From NCBI GenBank assembly GCA_022836615.1, contig MU405371.1, forward strand, positions 1 to 64,000: a stretch of 64,000 nt of DNA, read 5' to 3'. Both the position numbers and the translations under genes were made by a program. The notes under the pieces are model-generated. The model worked only from the letters and a program-made list of their open reading frames with translations. It had not been told where the DNA came from and made no database searches. Below are positions 47,015-58,603 of the stretch, piece after piece (the first letter of the stretch is position 1; every line of letters starts with the position of its first letter). The DNA is from Annulohypoxylon bovei var. microspora (taxonomy: Eukaryota; Ascomycota; Sordariomycetes; Xylariales; Hypoxylaceae).

Positions 47015-49017
47015 ATGGAACAGTTCGATTATGTGATAGTAGGTGCTGGTACGTATCTAAGTTTCTTCTCTCTTACTAACCAGTGATAAGAACGGTTGAT
47101 GGGAATAGACGAATGAGCTGCCAAACTAATAGGAGTATAGGCTTCCACGGGCTGGCTGCTGCGAAGCAGCTTCACTGTCTAAATCCCAACAGGACACTAG
47201 CAGTTTTTGATGGACAGTCCACTCTAGGTGGAAAATGGGCCGAAGACCGACTGTTCCCAGGACTCAAGAGCAATAATCTCCTAGGAACATACGAATATCC
47301 CGATTTTCCAATGAGCAGCGAGAAATTCAATGTCAAACCAGGGGAGCATATTCCCGGCGAAGTGATCAACACCTATCTTAAGGCGTACGCCGAAGAATTC
47401 GGGATCATTAACTTCGTGCGGCTAGAAACCCCAGTCCTTGCCGCGGAGCATCAAGACACAGCAGAGGGTGGGTGGGTTTTAACCGTACAGCCACTGAAGC
47501 AAGCTCAGATCAAAGTTTTTGCTCACCGGCTTATTATTGCCACGGGCTTGTTGTCGGAACCATTCATGCCGCGCTTCAAGGGGCAAGATAAGTTTGGCGG
47601 GAAGATATTTCATAGCAGAGATTTCCCGCAGAACAGCGACACTTTAAAAGCGCAGACTGTTACGGTGTTTGGAGCTGGTAAGTCTGGATGGGATGCCGTA
47701 TACCAATACGCATCTGCCGGCGTTAAGGTCCATTGGATTATCAGATGTGCGTTTCCAATGACTTCTCGGCGAACCGTAACATAACTTAAACAGAAGAGCA
47801 GCGAGTGGTCATGGGCCGGTATGGATGGCGCCACCATATGTAACCCCTTTCAAGAAATGGATTGAAAAGCTTTCGAGTAAGTCTAATTTGACTTATTTCT
47901 TCCATCCGTCTACTGTCTACGTTCATTGCGTCGGCCTTTCTAATCTTCTCATTTAGATACACGCTTTCTCACCTGGTTCAGTCCATGTATCTGGGGCGAT
48001 GCCGACGGTTATTGGGGTATTAGAAACTTTTATCATCGCACGCCGATCGGTAGATTCATAGTGGATCGCTTCTGGAATTTACTCAGCCAAGATGTTATTA
48101 CACTTAATAAATTCGACTCCCACCCGGATACCGCCAAATTAAAGCCCTGGCTCGAGGTCATGTTCACTGGGTGTAGCTATAGTATTCTCAATTATGAACA
48201 GGACATTTTCGAACTTATCAAGGGCGACAGGGTCGAGGTACACGTCGGTGAGATATCTAGCTTAAGCCCAGGCAAAGTTCACTTAGCAGATGGTACTGAA
48301 TTCGAATCTGAAGCTTTTCTTGCTAACACTGGCTGGAAACATGTGCCGCCTATGAAGTTTCTGCCGGAGGGGATCGAAAAGGAACTCGGTATTCCACATG
48401 AGGTGGTAGATCAAGCGCCTGTAGAAGATATAGCAAACCAGCGTGCTCTTATCGAACGCGCCGACCGAGAAATCTTGCAGCGCTTTCCAAGGCTCAAGAG
48501 ACAGCCGATCTGGAATAAGGGTTTTGTTCCCTTATCCGACCAGAAGGGAATCGTTACTGAGGCGACATCTCGTACACCTCTGACTCCTTATATGCTATAC
48601 CGCTTCCTGGTGCCACCGTCTCCTCGGTTCTTACGCCCTCGGGACGTAGCATTCATAGGAATCCAGACAAACTTTAGCAATATTATCACAGCTCACATTA
48701 GCGCGCTCTGGATCAACGCTTACTTCGAGGGACAGCTAACGATCGACCCTACAAAGGCAATCGACAGCAAGGAGGCAACGGGGAAACTACGGTATGAGAC
48801 GATGCTACATAATCGATTCGGCAGATGGCGTTATCCCACCGAATGGGGGAATAAAGGCCCAAACTTTATCTTCGATGCCATCCCGTATCTTGATCTACTC
48901 CAGCACGACCTCGGGTTAAACCCGCACAGAAAAGGGGGTATGCTAGCGGAATTATACAGCCCTTACGGACCTGAAGATTACCGTGACATCAACGAAGAGT
49001 GGCTGCAGAAACGCTAA
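47015..49017 (+). CDS. FAD-dependent flavin monooxygenase
   Basis: Four exons, 47015-47048, 47141-47746, 47799-47876 and 47957-49017, encode about 592 residues. The FAD dinucleotide loop VGAGFHGLAA is split by the first intron. The flavin-monooxygenase fingerprint is FGGKIFHSRDF, and the NADPH loop is VTVFGAGKSGWDA. The third exon restores GHGPVWMAPPYVTPFKKW, a block typical of the fungal FMO/Baeyer-Villiger-like group; this uses the acceptor at 47797-47798, since the two earlier AGs give an in-frame stop. These enzymes oxygenate small molecules, often in secondary metabolism or detoxification. No backbone enzyme is nearby, so a cluster role is not supported. The substrate is unknown. Confidence 0.87.
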
Positions 49018-49243
49018 GATCATCAAGCTCCTCGAAACATCCATTAATCTTCCATAGCAAGGCACCTAAGCAGTTAAGACATACCTATCCACAAGACAGA
49101 ATAGTTCAGACTCAGATTCTATCTTCTTATTCCGATATCAACTGACACTGAGAGTAATACTTGTCTCCTAATCGCTAATTATTTTCCTGGTTCTGTTGTA
49201 ATCCCATCTTCTTACCTCATATGGATCCTCGAAGAGTCTCGGA

Positions 49244-50635
49244 ATGTTAGTTAGGGGTGAAGTAATTGAGAACATATTGCAGCAGTACAATTTGAAGGTA
49301 TGTTCTCGTCGGTAGATTGATGTTATATAGGTACGTAGGTAGTCTCACATATCTACAAGTCGACGCAAGTAACGCCGATTGCCTACGTTGAGCATTGTCC
49401 CTTCTATTTCAACAATTTCATTTACAAGGTGAATCTCGAAGCTCCGGCAGTCCCGGCAACATTCTCTAGGCGGCAGCCATGCACTTCGGCTCCTCCCGAA
49501 GGTATCACGACGTTAGTGATCCGGATGAGCAACCCTCTTGCCGAGGGGATTAACAATGCCAACCGCGTCGAGAACGACATAGCTGCACAGAATCTCGCGC
49601 GACGATCCGTTCAATCTGCGGGTTTACCCCCTGTAGTTCCTGCCGTATACGCTTGGGCTTCTTGCAGATACCCCGATGTGCCTGGCGAGGCTGGGTTCGG
49701 GTGGACAATGAGCGAGTTTAAGCCGGGTTCAGATCTAGATGCTCACTTTCCTTCGCTAGCATTAGATGATGCAACAGATGCCATCCGGCAACTTGCGAGA
49801 ATCTTTGCCGCTATACAAAGCGCCAAGATACCTGAGACGGTAACCAAGTTTGGGGCACTGACTGTGGATGGCAGCGGCGTCATCAGAGGCGGACAACCAC
49901 CGCTTCTAAAGGGGGGCCCGTTTGACTCATACGCAGAGTTCTTGACTGCTAGGTACGCTACAGACGAAACTGAGTGAAGCGGACGAGAGCTCGCTACTGA
50001 TGGGGTGGAAAGATGGAACTTTGCGCGAACGTATCGATAAATTTCTTGCGACGGGTGGCGTGGATAAAGTTCTGGAAAGCATGGACACTAACAAGAGGGC
50101 TCTGGTACATGGAGATCTGAGTGCGTCATGATCTACACTGCTTCACCCCGGAATGCATTTATAAACTGACATGCAGATAGCCTTGAATAACGTGCTATAC
50201 GGTAGCACGACTAGGCGCATCACATCGGTTCTCGACTTCGACTGGTCGGCTGTTACACATCCCTGTGACGAGTTCCTAACGGGACTCTGGGATATAGGGG
50301 GCGGCATCCACGAGAGGAATGAGCGATTCCTTCCGATGCTTCTATCGGGCGACTTCAGCACTCAGCCCGAGGGACTATCAGCTGACGAGGTTAGAAAATG
50401 GGAGGTGGCTAAAGCTTGGGATAAAGCAGTCGCCGAGGCGGGTGCTATCAGACCAAGTAATATTTCTGGCGTGGACCGCATACGAGCACTGAAAGACTTG
50501 GAGGACTCGATATGCCCATTCGAATTAGCTAGCGAGGTTATGCTGAAGCGCATCTCAGATGAGGATAAGCTCAGGAAGAAAAAGGAGACAGAGGTAAAGA
50601 TTCTGAAGTGGCTAGAGACTTATGGGGAGGCCTAG
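49244..50635 (+). CDS. APH-family phosphotransferase, frameshifted
   Basis: Exons 49244-49297, 49429-50120 and 50181-50635 give a fungal aminoglycoside-phosphotransferase/choline-kinase-like protein. Motifs are intact: catalytic HGDLTLNNVLYG (spanning the second intron) and metal-binding LDFDW. However, exon 2 changes frame at about 49950-49975: the first frame reads FLTARYATDETE-stop, while the sequence shifted by one (omitting TACG at 49953-49956) would read TARLQTKLSEAD, which suits the family. No intron of reasonable size fits. Either the gene is inactivated by a 4-bp (or 1-bp) insertion, or the assembly has an indel. The start ATG at 49244 gives an 18-codon first exon ending LQQYNLK, which joins VNLEAPAVP well. 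Confidence 0.7.
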
Positions 50636-51138
50636 CAATAGGTATTGAGCATGCGAGCTTCTGTAGAGCTTGGTAGAGCTTTGTAGAGCTTGGTATGTTT
50701 AATATGATGGGGCGTGACGAATGACGATATGTAGTGTATGTGCGAAGTAGATATTCGCAAAAAAAGTTCCAGGGGAAAAACGGGGGAAAACAGGGAACTT
50801 TAAAAGTGGCTAGTACGAAACTGCGAAGTAGAGCTAGGTAGATTATAATTGGTTTGTGCACGCTTATGCTATCGATAATCCCGTTAAGGCTTAGCCGTGG
50901 CTGGAGCTGTCGGATTGGATCAATCAACGGTTACTTTTCCCCACACAACGCTGCTAAGAAAAATTTTGGAGCTTTCTCTTTTTTTTTTTTTTCTTCCTCT
51001 TCCAATTCGCAACAAGTCGGAATCTAACATAAAAAATTCCATTTGCCATTGCCATTGGAAAATAGATTCCTTCTTTTGCCAACACCGTCGCGAACAGGTT
51101 TATATATCTGTAATAGTTAGGTACTACGACGGGCCAAA
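50636..51138. other. Promoter region of CBF5
   Basis: This 503-bp intergenic stretch has a pyrimidine tract (CTCTT then about 14 Ts, then CTTCCTCTTCC) at 50975-51003, 135-165 bp before the CBF5 start codon. Such CT tracts are common in promoters of highly expressed fungal genes. Also a short repeat GTAGAGCTT(T/G)G occurs three times at 50661-50693. Confidence 0.45.
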
Positions 51139-52777
51139 ATGGCAACTAAGGAGGACATAAAGCCCAAGGAGGACGAGTTCTCAATCAAGCCAACCGCGGT
51201 CACTCCGTCTGTTGACACGAGTACATGGCCGTTGTTGTTGAAGAACTACGACAGACGTACGTGAATCAAGTCGCAGACATGTTTAATTGACGTGTGGTGC
51301 TAATATTACCAATTAGTTCTTGTCCGAACCGGACATTTCACACCCATCCCCAATGGCAGTTCGCCTTTGACTCGAGACCTCAAGTCCTACATTAGCTCTG
51401 GTGTGATCAACCTCGACAAGCCCTCCAACCCTTCTAGTCACGAAGTCGTTGCTTGGGTAAAGAGAATCTTGCGGTATGATATCATGTTCTAGATTGTATC
51501 GAAACATATTCACCAGACTAACTCTGCGATTCTAGTGTGGAGAAGACTGGCCACAGCGGAACACTTGATCCCAAGGTTACCGGCTGTCTGATTGTTTGCA
51601 TTGACCGCGCGACTCGACTGGTCAAATCTCAACAAGGCGCAGGAAAGGAATATGTTGCCGTCATTCGATTACATGACAAGCTTCCCGGTGGAGAGGCACA
51701 ATTCTCTCGAGCACTTGAGACCTTAACTGGTGCTCTTTTCCAACGACCTCCTCTAATCTCAGCTGTGAAGCGACAGCTTCGTATCCGAACTATCCACGAG
51801 AGCAAAGTCATCGAGTTCGACAATGACCGCCACCTTGGTATTTTCTGGGTCAGTTGTGAGGCGGGAACTTACATCCGAACTTTATGCGTGCACATGGGTC
51901 TCTTACTCGGTGTTGGAGCGCACATGCAAGAGCTGAGACGTGTGCGAAGTGGTGCTATGGACGAGACCAAGGACTTGGTCACACTCCACGACGTCCTCGA
52001 TGCTCAATGGACGATGGACAACACTCGAGACGAATCCTACCTGCGCACAGTTATCTCTCCCCTGGAGACCCTTCTTACGTCTTACAAGAGAATTGTCGTC
52101 AAGGACAGCACTGTCAACGCCATCTGCTATGGCGCGAAGCTCATGATTCCTGGTCTTCTACGATACGGTATGTGATTACCTCAATCCTCTTTTTCATATA
52201 TCACCAAAACTAACAACATATTCTAGAGGACGGCATTGAGGTGCACGAGGAAGTTGTTTTGATGACCACGAAGGGCGAAGCCATTGCTCTCGGCATCGCC
52301 ATGATGTCGACGGTCGAAATGTCCTCTTGCGACCACGGCGTAGTAGCGAAGGTCAAGCGATGCATCATGGAGCGTGACCTGTACCCTCGCCGATGGGGCT
52401 TAGGTCCTACTGCTACCGAGAAGAAGAAGTTGAAGGCATCCGGAAAGCTAGACAAGTTCGGACGAGCGAACGAGGCAACCCCCGCTAAGTGGACATCCGA
52501 GTACAAGGACTACGGTGCTCCGGCTCCGACCGATGCCGCAGCACCAGCATCGGCTGCTGATGTTTCCATGACGGAAGCTCCGGCCTCGGCTCCCGCTCCC
52601 GACACCCCGTCCGCGCCTACACCTGCAGGCGATGACGATAAGAAGAAGCGCAAGAAGCACGACGGCGAGACAGCAGAGGAGAAGGCAGAACGCAAGAAGC
52701 GGAAGGCTGAGAAGAAAGCTGCTAAGGAGTCCAAGCGTACCTCGCTAGGCAAGAAGGCCGACTCCGACTCCGAGTAA
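51139..52777 (+). CDS. CBF5: H/ACA snoRNP pseudouridine synthase CBF5 (dyskerin)
   Basis: The catalytic subunit of nucleolar H/ACA ribonucleoproteins, which converts uridine to pseudouridine in rRNA and snRNA. Four exons, 51139-51256, 51317-51473, 51536-52167 and 52227-52777, give 485 residues, the normal length. The dyskerin-like N-terminus (LVRTGHFTPIPNGSSPL, GVINLDKPSNPSSHEV) leads to the catalytic aspartate in GHSGTLDPKVTG, then QRPPLISAVKRQLRIRTIH and EAGTYIRTLCVHMG. The PUA domain includes YGAKLMIPGLLRYEDGIE and TTKGEAIALGIAMM. The tail has Ala/Pro-rich sequence and a Lys/Glu-rich nucleolar-type end (KKRKKHDGETAEEKAERKKR). This is an essential housekeeping gene and a good orthology anchor. 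Confidence 0.97.
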
Positions 52778-53290
52778 ACGAACCCCTCGAGTTCCGGGTT
52801 GAACTTCTCCTGAGTAGCATCTGGTTGATACCTTCGGTCGGTCGGTCATTGCCTAATTGCATGTATATGCATTTTCTTGCGGCGTTATCTGCTGTATCAT
52901 ACAGTTTCTGAGGGTCTGGAAAATCGGCGTTTAGGAACTTTGCTTTTTCGTTGTCATGAGATTTCGATGCTGAGGATGATGAAGTGCGGATCCTAAATCG
53001 GAGTAGCTAGCAGGGAACCGCAAATTTGCACATAACGTATGAAGTGTTTACATGACCTTGGGGCTTTATGGACTTGGTGATTGATCATGTGCAAGTGGCT
53101 TGATTTCGTGACTCCTGATGACCGTCATCTTTTTTTTGTCCCTGCTACCGCAATAGAGCTTTTTCAACCTCATTATTAGAGAATTCATTATTCTCTTAAT
53201 CTTCATGTTGTATGCTGGGGAGTTTATTGTCTAGTCATTTCCTAGGCGCGCGTAGTTCATCTTGATAGTCCGCTACTCACCGAAACCACA
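52778..53290. other. 3' flank of CBF5
   Basis: No gene is supported. It includes the presumed 3' UTR of CBF5, with ordinary composition up to the poly-G run. Confidence 0.4.
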
Positions 53291-53367
<77 letters not shown>

Positions 53368-53509
53368 GTTGGGNNNNNNNNNNTTTATATTTTTTTTGTT
53401 GGGTGGTTTTTTTTTTTTCTTTTCCTTTCCTCGGGTGGGTTATTTTATTTTTTTCCTCCCCAACAAACCCAAACACCCCCCCCCCCCCCCCCCCCCCCTT
53501 TTTTTTTTT
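53291..53509. other. Poly-G / N gap / poly-C artefact-like stretch
   Basis: A run of 76 Gs (53291-53366) ends in TGTTGGG, then ten Ns (53374-53383). After that come T-rich low-complexity sequence, CCCAAACA, 23 Cs (53476-53498) and 11 Ts (53499-53509). The two sides of the gap are near reverse complements of each other (poly-G TGTTGGG against CCCAAACA poly-C). This looks like a scaffold gap padded by poly-G base calls, such as those of two-colour Illumina chemistry, rather than biology. Frames through it are meaningless. Confidence 0.8.
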
Positions 53510-55746
53510 AAACTTGCAGTTGGAATAGTGTAGACTATTACGTAGGCTAACTAATATCCGCAGTAGCACACAAGAGTCCTAGGTGAGCATATACTTTTCC
53601 TGTATAGGTAGGTAACTCAACTTTCCCCTTCCCCCCGTCTTTCCTTGGTTGTGTTCCATACTAAATTGTCCGAGATCGTGGTCAATTTCCCCGCCGGGTG
53701 TCACCGTAGGTGATACATAAACACGCCTCTTACCCGTGTGGAGGAGACGTTCTCCATAGAATCCTCTCGTGCTTCCGCCTGCCCTACGTCTTGGATCCGT
53801 AAAATCAAGGCCGTAACGCCCATTGCAGCGTACGAGAGCGAGGATGTCTTACGCCTCGGAAGTATAGATGAATCAATCTCGGGGAGGACGGCAAGGTTTG
53901 GATTTTTCCATATTCGACTTTCAAAGCGCTAGGCTACGGCTACTGCGACTTTTGTAGACGGGATTCATGTTTAATTCTGATTGTCGAGTCGTTTGAATTT
54001 TCTAAGATATGGCCGTAGATATTTGTGTCGATACCTAAGGTATTGAATCTATATAAACTTACTCACGTATATCTTACCGCCTTTTGACCCTTACTGTCGC
54101 ATAACCTCAAGTTACCTAAGTAAGCCCTGTGGTATACGCAGCAATGCTTGATAACTGGTTAAAGATGAAGAGAGGCAAGGCGCACAGGATATCCCCTCGT
54201 CGCTCTGCTAGCCATAGCTTAAGTCACTAACCCGTCAAAATCCGAATAGCCGGGGTCGAGCGTGCAAGTTCATTTCATATGATGTCACTCGTCTGAATAA
54301 CCTATTAGATAGTTAGTGTAAACAATAAATTTGCATAGTTTGACGAGAGTCGTACTTAAACTGGATATTCCCAGATATAAATGTCGTTCAAATATGTCTT
54401 AAGAACCTATGCTATGTAAGGCCGATCGGTTTCTTCAAGGAGTAGTCCAGGTCAGGGGATCAACTAGACAGACACTACCTAGACTGCTAGAGTCAGCCGC
54501 AATGCCGCACTGGATCCGCACAGGCATTGGCCCGAAATTCCCATACATTGGGTGTACAGTATTATGGGAAGATCAAAACAAAGTTTAGTGAAGATCATCA
54601 ACCATCAGCTTCGCAATGTCCACTATCAGCGACCAGCTTCTCTTCAGGGGTTGCGCTAAAATTAGGTGTATGTCATGGGCAAGGCTAAATCTGGCATAGC
54701 GTTCGGTAGTTGCTCATGAGTAAAATTAGACGACTATCTAGGACAACTTCGCGTTGTAGATTTGAACCTCGTAGTGATACATAACTAGGCATGTATTAGA
54801 TCAGATGAGGTTCAGACGGATAAGCACTTGAATTTTGCGCCCGTGTCTGAATTGGCGTAAAACATCATCACGCCTATAAGTTTGTACAATAGCACAAAGG
54901 CCAAGTTGACGCTCACAGCGCTCGTTGACGTTACGGTAGACCAATATCTGAAGGGGTGAATGTAATTGGACAACCTGTAGCTGGCATCGCACGAGCCATG
55001 CAATTCAGTTCAGTGAAGCTTTACGTATTGTACCAAGATTACAGGGAAAATAAAGAGATGAGCAAGGCTTTACCTATCACATTGACTTGATACTCAACAC
55101 TGTCGTACTTCTTCTACCTGCGGGCGTTCTAGAGGCCAGAGACCCGCTATTTCCGTGTCGAGCCATGTCCAAAACCGATACTTCCCTGGTATCAGATGTT
55201 GGTAATAATGTATGGCAATGCATAATCCCTACAATCCACCAGTCTGCCGCATATCTAATAAGTCTTTTCTGAGTCAAGCGGTCGACTTAAGGCTCCACGA
55301 CAGGCGGGTATTGGATAGCCCGCTCCTCTATCCCTCTCCTCTCTATATTCTGTCCTACCGAGTGGCATTTACGAATGTGGGATTATATGGTTTGACCCCG
55401 CCAGTTACACTGCTCTGACAGCCGCACGAATTTCAGCCATATTCCTTACCGCAACACTGCGTGTGCGTCTAGGTAGTAAGGGGGGACAAGAAAGGAAGCC
55501 TTGTGTAGACGCATTCGGTCTACAACATCATGGTCCTTTCCCATCGTGTTTTTATATAATACGGATGGGCGCCGGTTCATCAATTCCGAATTGACTAGCT
55601 AAGATCGGTCCATTTATTTGATCCATAGATCGGCTTTCCGTTTCAAGTCAGCCCAGCTCTCACAGAATCTCTCCTTGGTTTTAAGCTTAGGTCCTTAGCA
55701 CCCACTCCGTCCTAGCTGGTTTGCTCGACATGCAAGCTGTTGGGAA
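53510..55746. other. Gene-poor stretch right of the gap
   Basis: No gene is supported in these 2.2 kb. A minus-strand frame at 54812-55003 has a hydrophobic stretch (LAFVLLYKLIGVMMFY) but no start context, introns or family match. TAGGTAGGTA and CTAGGTAGTAAGGGGGG words occur. The last 100-200 bp are the promoter of the GH43 gene. Confidence 0.4.
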
Positions 55747-56718
55747 ATGATGTTTCTCTATACGCTTGCAGCCACCGCGCTGTCATTCACTCTCATATCC
55801 GCGTCGGTGATTCGAAGGAACGAAGCTGCGGTATTCAGTCAACAATTTGCCGATCCGTCGGTCATTGAAGAAGAAGACGGCACGTGGTACGCTTTCGGGA
55901 CGGCAGGCAACGGCAAGCATGTGCAAATTGCCATAGGAGACTGTCTCTACGGAGACTGGAGTCTCCTAAACGACACCGACGCGCTTCTCAGACCTGCCGC
56001 CTGGACCACCGGACGCAATACCTGGGCGCCCGACGTACGCCGACTGGCGGACGGGTCCTACGTAATGTATTATAGCGGTGAGGTGGCCGAAGATGCTGCT
56101 CACCACTGCATCGGCACAGCCGTTTCGAGCACGGTCTATGGGCCATACGTACCCGACGACGAGCCTTTCGCCTGCGACCTCGCCATCGGCGGTTCTATCG
56201 ACCCCTCGGGATTTGAGGATGCCGACGGTAGACGATATGTCCTATACAAGATCGACGGGAACAGTGTCGGACACGGCGGCAGCTGCGGCAATACCGTAGA
56301 GCCGATCGTCCCCACGCCAATTATGCTCCAAGAGGTAGCACAGGATGGCGTGACGAAGATTGGCGACGCGATGCAAATCTTTGACCGCAGCGACGAAGAT
56401 GGCCCTTTGGTAGAGGCGCCAAGTGTGGTACGCACACCTGATGGAATGTACATCCTGTTCTTCAGCAGCGGGTGCTATCTGGAACCGACCTACAACGTCA
56501 ACTACGCGACGTCGACTAGCCTGGCAGGCCCATACCAACGAGCCGACGACCCGATGATCAGAACAGGGGAGTACAACTTGCAAGCACCCGGCGGCGCCAC
56601 CGCGGTGAACGTCAGGAACCAAGTCGGAATAGCTTATCATGCAAACTGCCCAGCAGGACGGTGTTTGCACACATCGCCAACCGTCATTAACGGCCGGGAG
56701 GTGAGAGTGGTAATATAG
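55747..56718 (+). CDS. Secreted glycoside hydrolase family 43
   Basis: An intronless 323-residue extracellular enzyme of the five-bladed beta-propeller GH43 family (arabinanase/xylosidase type), acting on plant arabinan or xylan side chains. MMFLYTLAATALSFTLISAS is the signal peptide, followed by a dibasic VIRR that may be a Kex2 site. The three catalytic acids are visible: Asp36 in FADPSVI, Asp152 in GSIDPSGF (pKa modulator) and Glu223 in LVEAPSVV. It contains FFSSGCYLEPTYNVNYATS and ends without a binding module. The length matches single-domain members. A start one codon later is possible (MM). The substrate, arabinan versus arabinoxylan, is undecided. Confidence 0.92.
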   Translation: MMFLYTLAATALSFTLISASVIRRNEAAVFSQQFADPSVIEEEDGTWYAFGTAGNGKHVQIAIGDCLYGDWSLLNDTDALLRPAAWTTGRNTWAPDVRRLADGSYVMYYSGEVAEDAAHHCIGTAVSSTVYGPYVPDDEPFACDLAIGGSIDPSGFEDADGRRYVLYKIDGNSVGHGGSCGNTVEPIVPTPIMLQEVAQDGVTKIGDAMQIFDRSDEDGPLVEAPSVVRTPDGMYILFFSSGCYLEPTYNVNYATSTSLAGPYQRADDPMIRTGEYNLQAPGGATAVNVRNQVGIAYHANCPAGRCLHTSPTVINGREVRVVI

Positions 56719-58603
56719 GGCACCGTCAGACGTCACGGCGCGTATTCGCGGAGGGTGAGGAAAGCTTGTATTGGACCTAAATGGTTCGACGAATTCCGAG
56801 AAGAGATACAGGGGCAAGTGTGAACAACGTACGCTTAGAAAACTGGGAGGCGAGGAGTTGGGAGATGGCTCAGTCGACACTTGTCGCTCTAGAGGTGTTC
56901 ATAAGAATTGGGGATAGATTTCGATACTTCATTTTTAATGCCTTTAGATCTTTAGATTTGGGAATGACAGCGAACGATACCAGAGCGCATATAGGTATGC
57001 TTAGAAGTACAGATATCTTGATAATAATACGTTCTTTTTGATTACACTGGTGACCGGTTTTGAGTAAGCTGATATTGTTCGTTCTAAAAACTTGAAAGCT
57101 TGAAGAAGTTTAACATTGATGTGAATGGATCCACTCAAGATAATGGGAATTGTGGCTAGCCTGACTGCCTGAGACCCGGATGCCTGAGAGGGCGCTCGCT
57201 GGTGGATATGGAGCCAAGCCTAATGAGGAATAGCCGCTGTGGCTAATAGCATTCAAGTTTCTTACTAGTCTCCTAAAAATAAGCGCTCATCCAACCTGTT
57301 CTACATTTTTCTTCAACTCCAGGGCTGCAAGCTGCAGATGTTCTATCACAGTCACATTTCTACGCGTAGTAAATGTGACTATATGTTCCCACTCCGCTCC
57401 CGTAAGCCTACTCATCGTTCAATCTTGCTGTCTTCCGGTTGCTCCTTGGCCTTTTTCTTGAAGCGCGCCTGCGACGTCGAGATGTCGGGTACCTACCTAC
57501 TTTGTCGCAACCTCTCTCCTGAAGAACTTTTCGTTTTTACCTACTAGGTACTTAGCGCATGTCCGGAATATTAGATGACGAATCGCAAATTCGCACATCG
57601 TTAGGCAACGCAAGATCGCCTATAATACCATGAGCCTCTAAATCGAAAGTCGCTCGGGATTAATTAGTTCTATAAACCATGAGCTTTCTTATGGAATCCA
57701 TGGACCTCCAGCTGTTTCTTCGCGGGCTCACTGGGTCTGTCATCTGATGTAGCGGATTAACCGTCTATCAACCCTGTCACATACCTCTTCTTGGTTCTTG
57801 GTTTACATACCTTACCCTTACCGAGATATTACGAGGCTCTTTTCTTTTCTTCCCTAAGCAGGATCAAGCTAGATAAAGATTGTTTTGTTAGTCTCTAAAT
57901 GGTCGTGATTCTTGCCGCCAGCGACCTCGTTACCGACCCACTAGCGGTGCTGGGTGAGATTACCGAACAAATCACGGCGCTTAGGAACAATGTCTAGGCC
58001 ACGAATCCTTCCCATTGGCTCTTATTTTCTGGGGTAACCTTCTTCAGGTATTCATCTTTCGCTCTTCAATGTGACCTCTTGTTTGGCAACATGCGATCAC
58101 TGTTTAAACATGTGTACATATACACTACATACATATGTGCAGTAGGTCGGAGAATTTCTATACTGCCAGGGGCAAGATAGACTGGTATTGATCCAATGCT
58201 ACCTCTCGGCATGTGGCATTCTACATATGTCTTGCTTCTAGGCGCCGACTACAACCAAGCCGCCAGTAGCGTACAATTGATAGCGCGCGATGCATCGCCA
58301 TCACTACCTCAGTTCCATAACCAAGATCCACCAAGACTGATCGGATCTAATATATTATTCGGTCTGTTCCGAGTCCCCCAATGTAGCCATCAACCCATCA
58401 AACCGTTGCGCTCTTTTTCTTAACTCGGAGTGTCTGGATATTTCGAAGCTCTCCCAAGAGCCTATTCAGAACTCTAACCAGCTGGCTGGCGGTAATTTCA
58501 TAAAAATATTATTGTAATATCTCAAATCCCTAATAATTCACCTTTATCACTACCACTCTTTTAGTACCTATACGACAACTGTGTCGACATATCTCCAGGC
58601 GAG
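56719..58603. other. 1.9-kb intergenic region
   Basis: No gene is supported. Short frames such as 56781-57041 and 57338-57547 lack family features. TACCTACCTAC words lie near 57490-57550, and ATATACACTACATACATATG lies near 58118-58137. The right end is the promoter of the membrane-protein gene. Confidence 0.4.

Noticed and set aside
47015..50635. Secondary-metabolite cluster built on the flavin monooxygenase and APH-like gene
   Set aside because: No polyketide synthase, peptide synthetase or terpene synthase backbone is present in the window.
53262..53569. Poly-Gly / poly-Pro frames across the gap
   Set aside because: They are translations of the poly-G run, Ns and poly-C run, which look like assembly artefacts.
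54812..55003. Hydrophobic minus-strand frame resembling a membrane helix
   Set aside because: Only one short hydrophobic segment, with no splice partners or family match.
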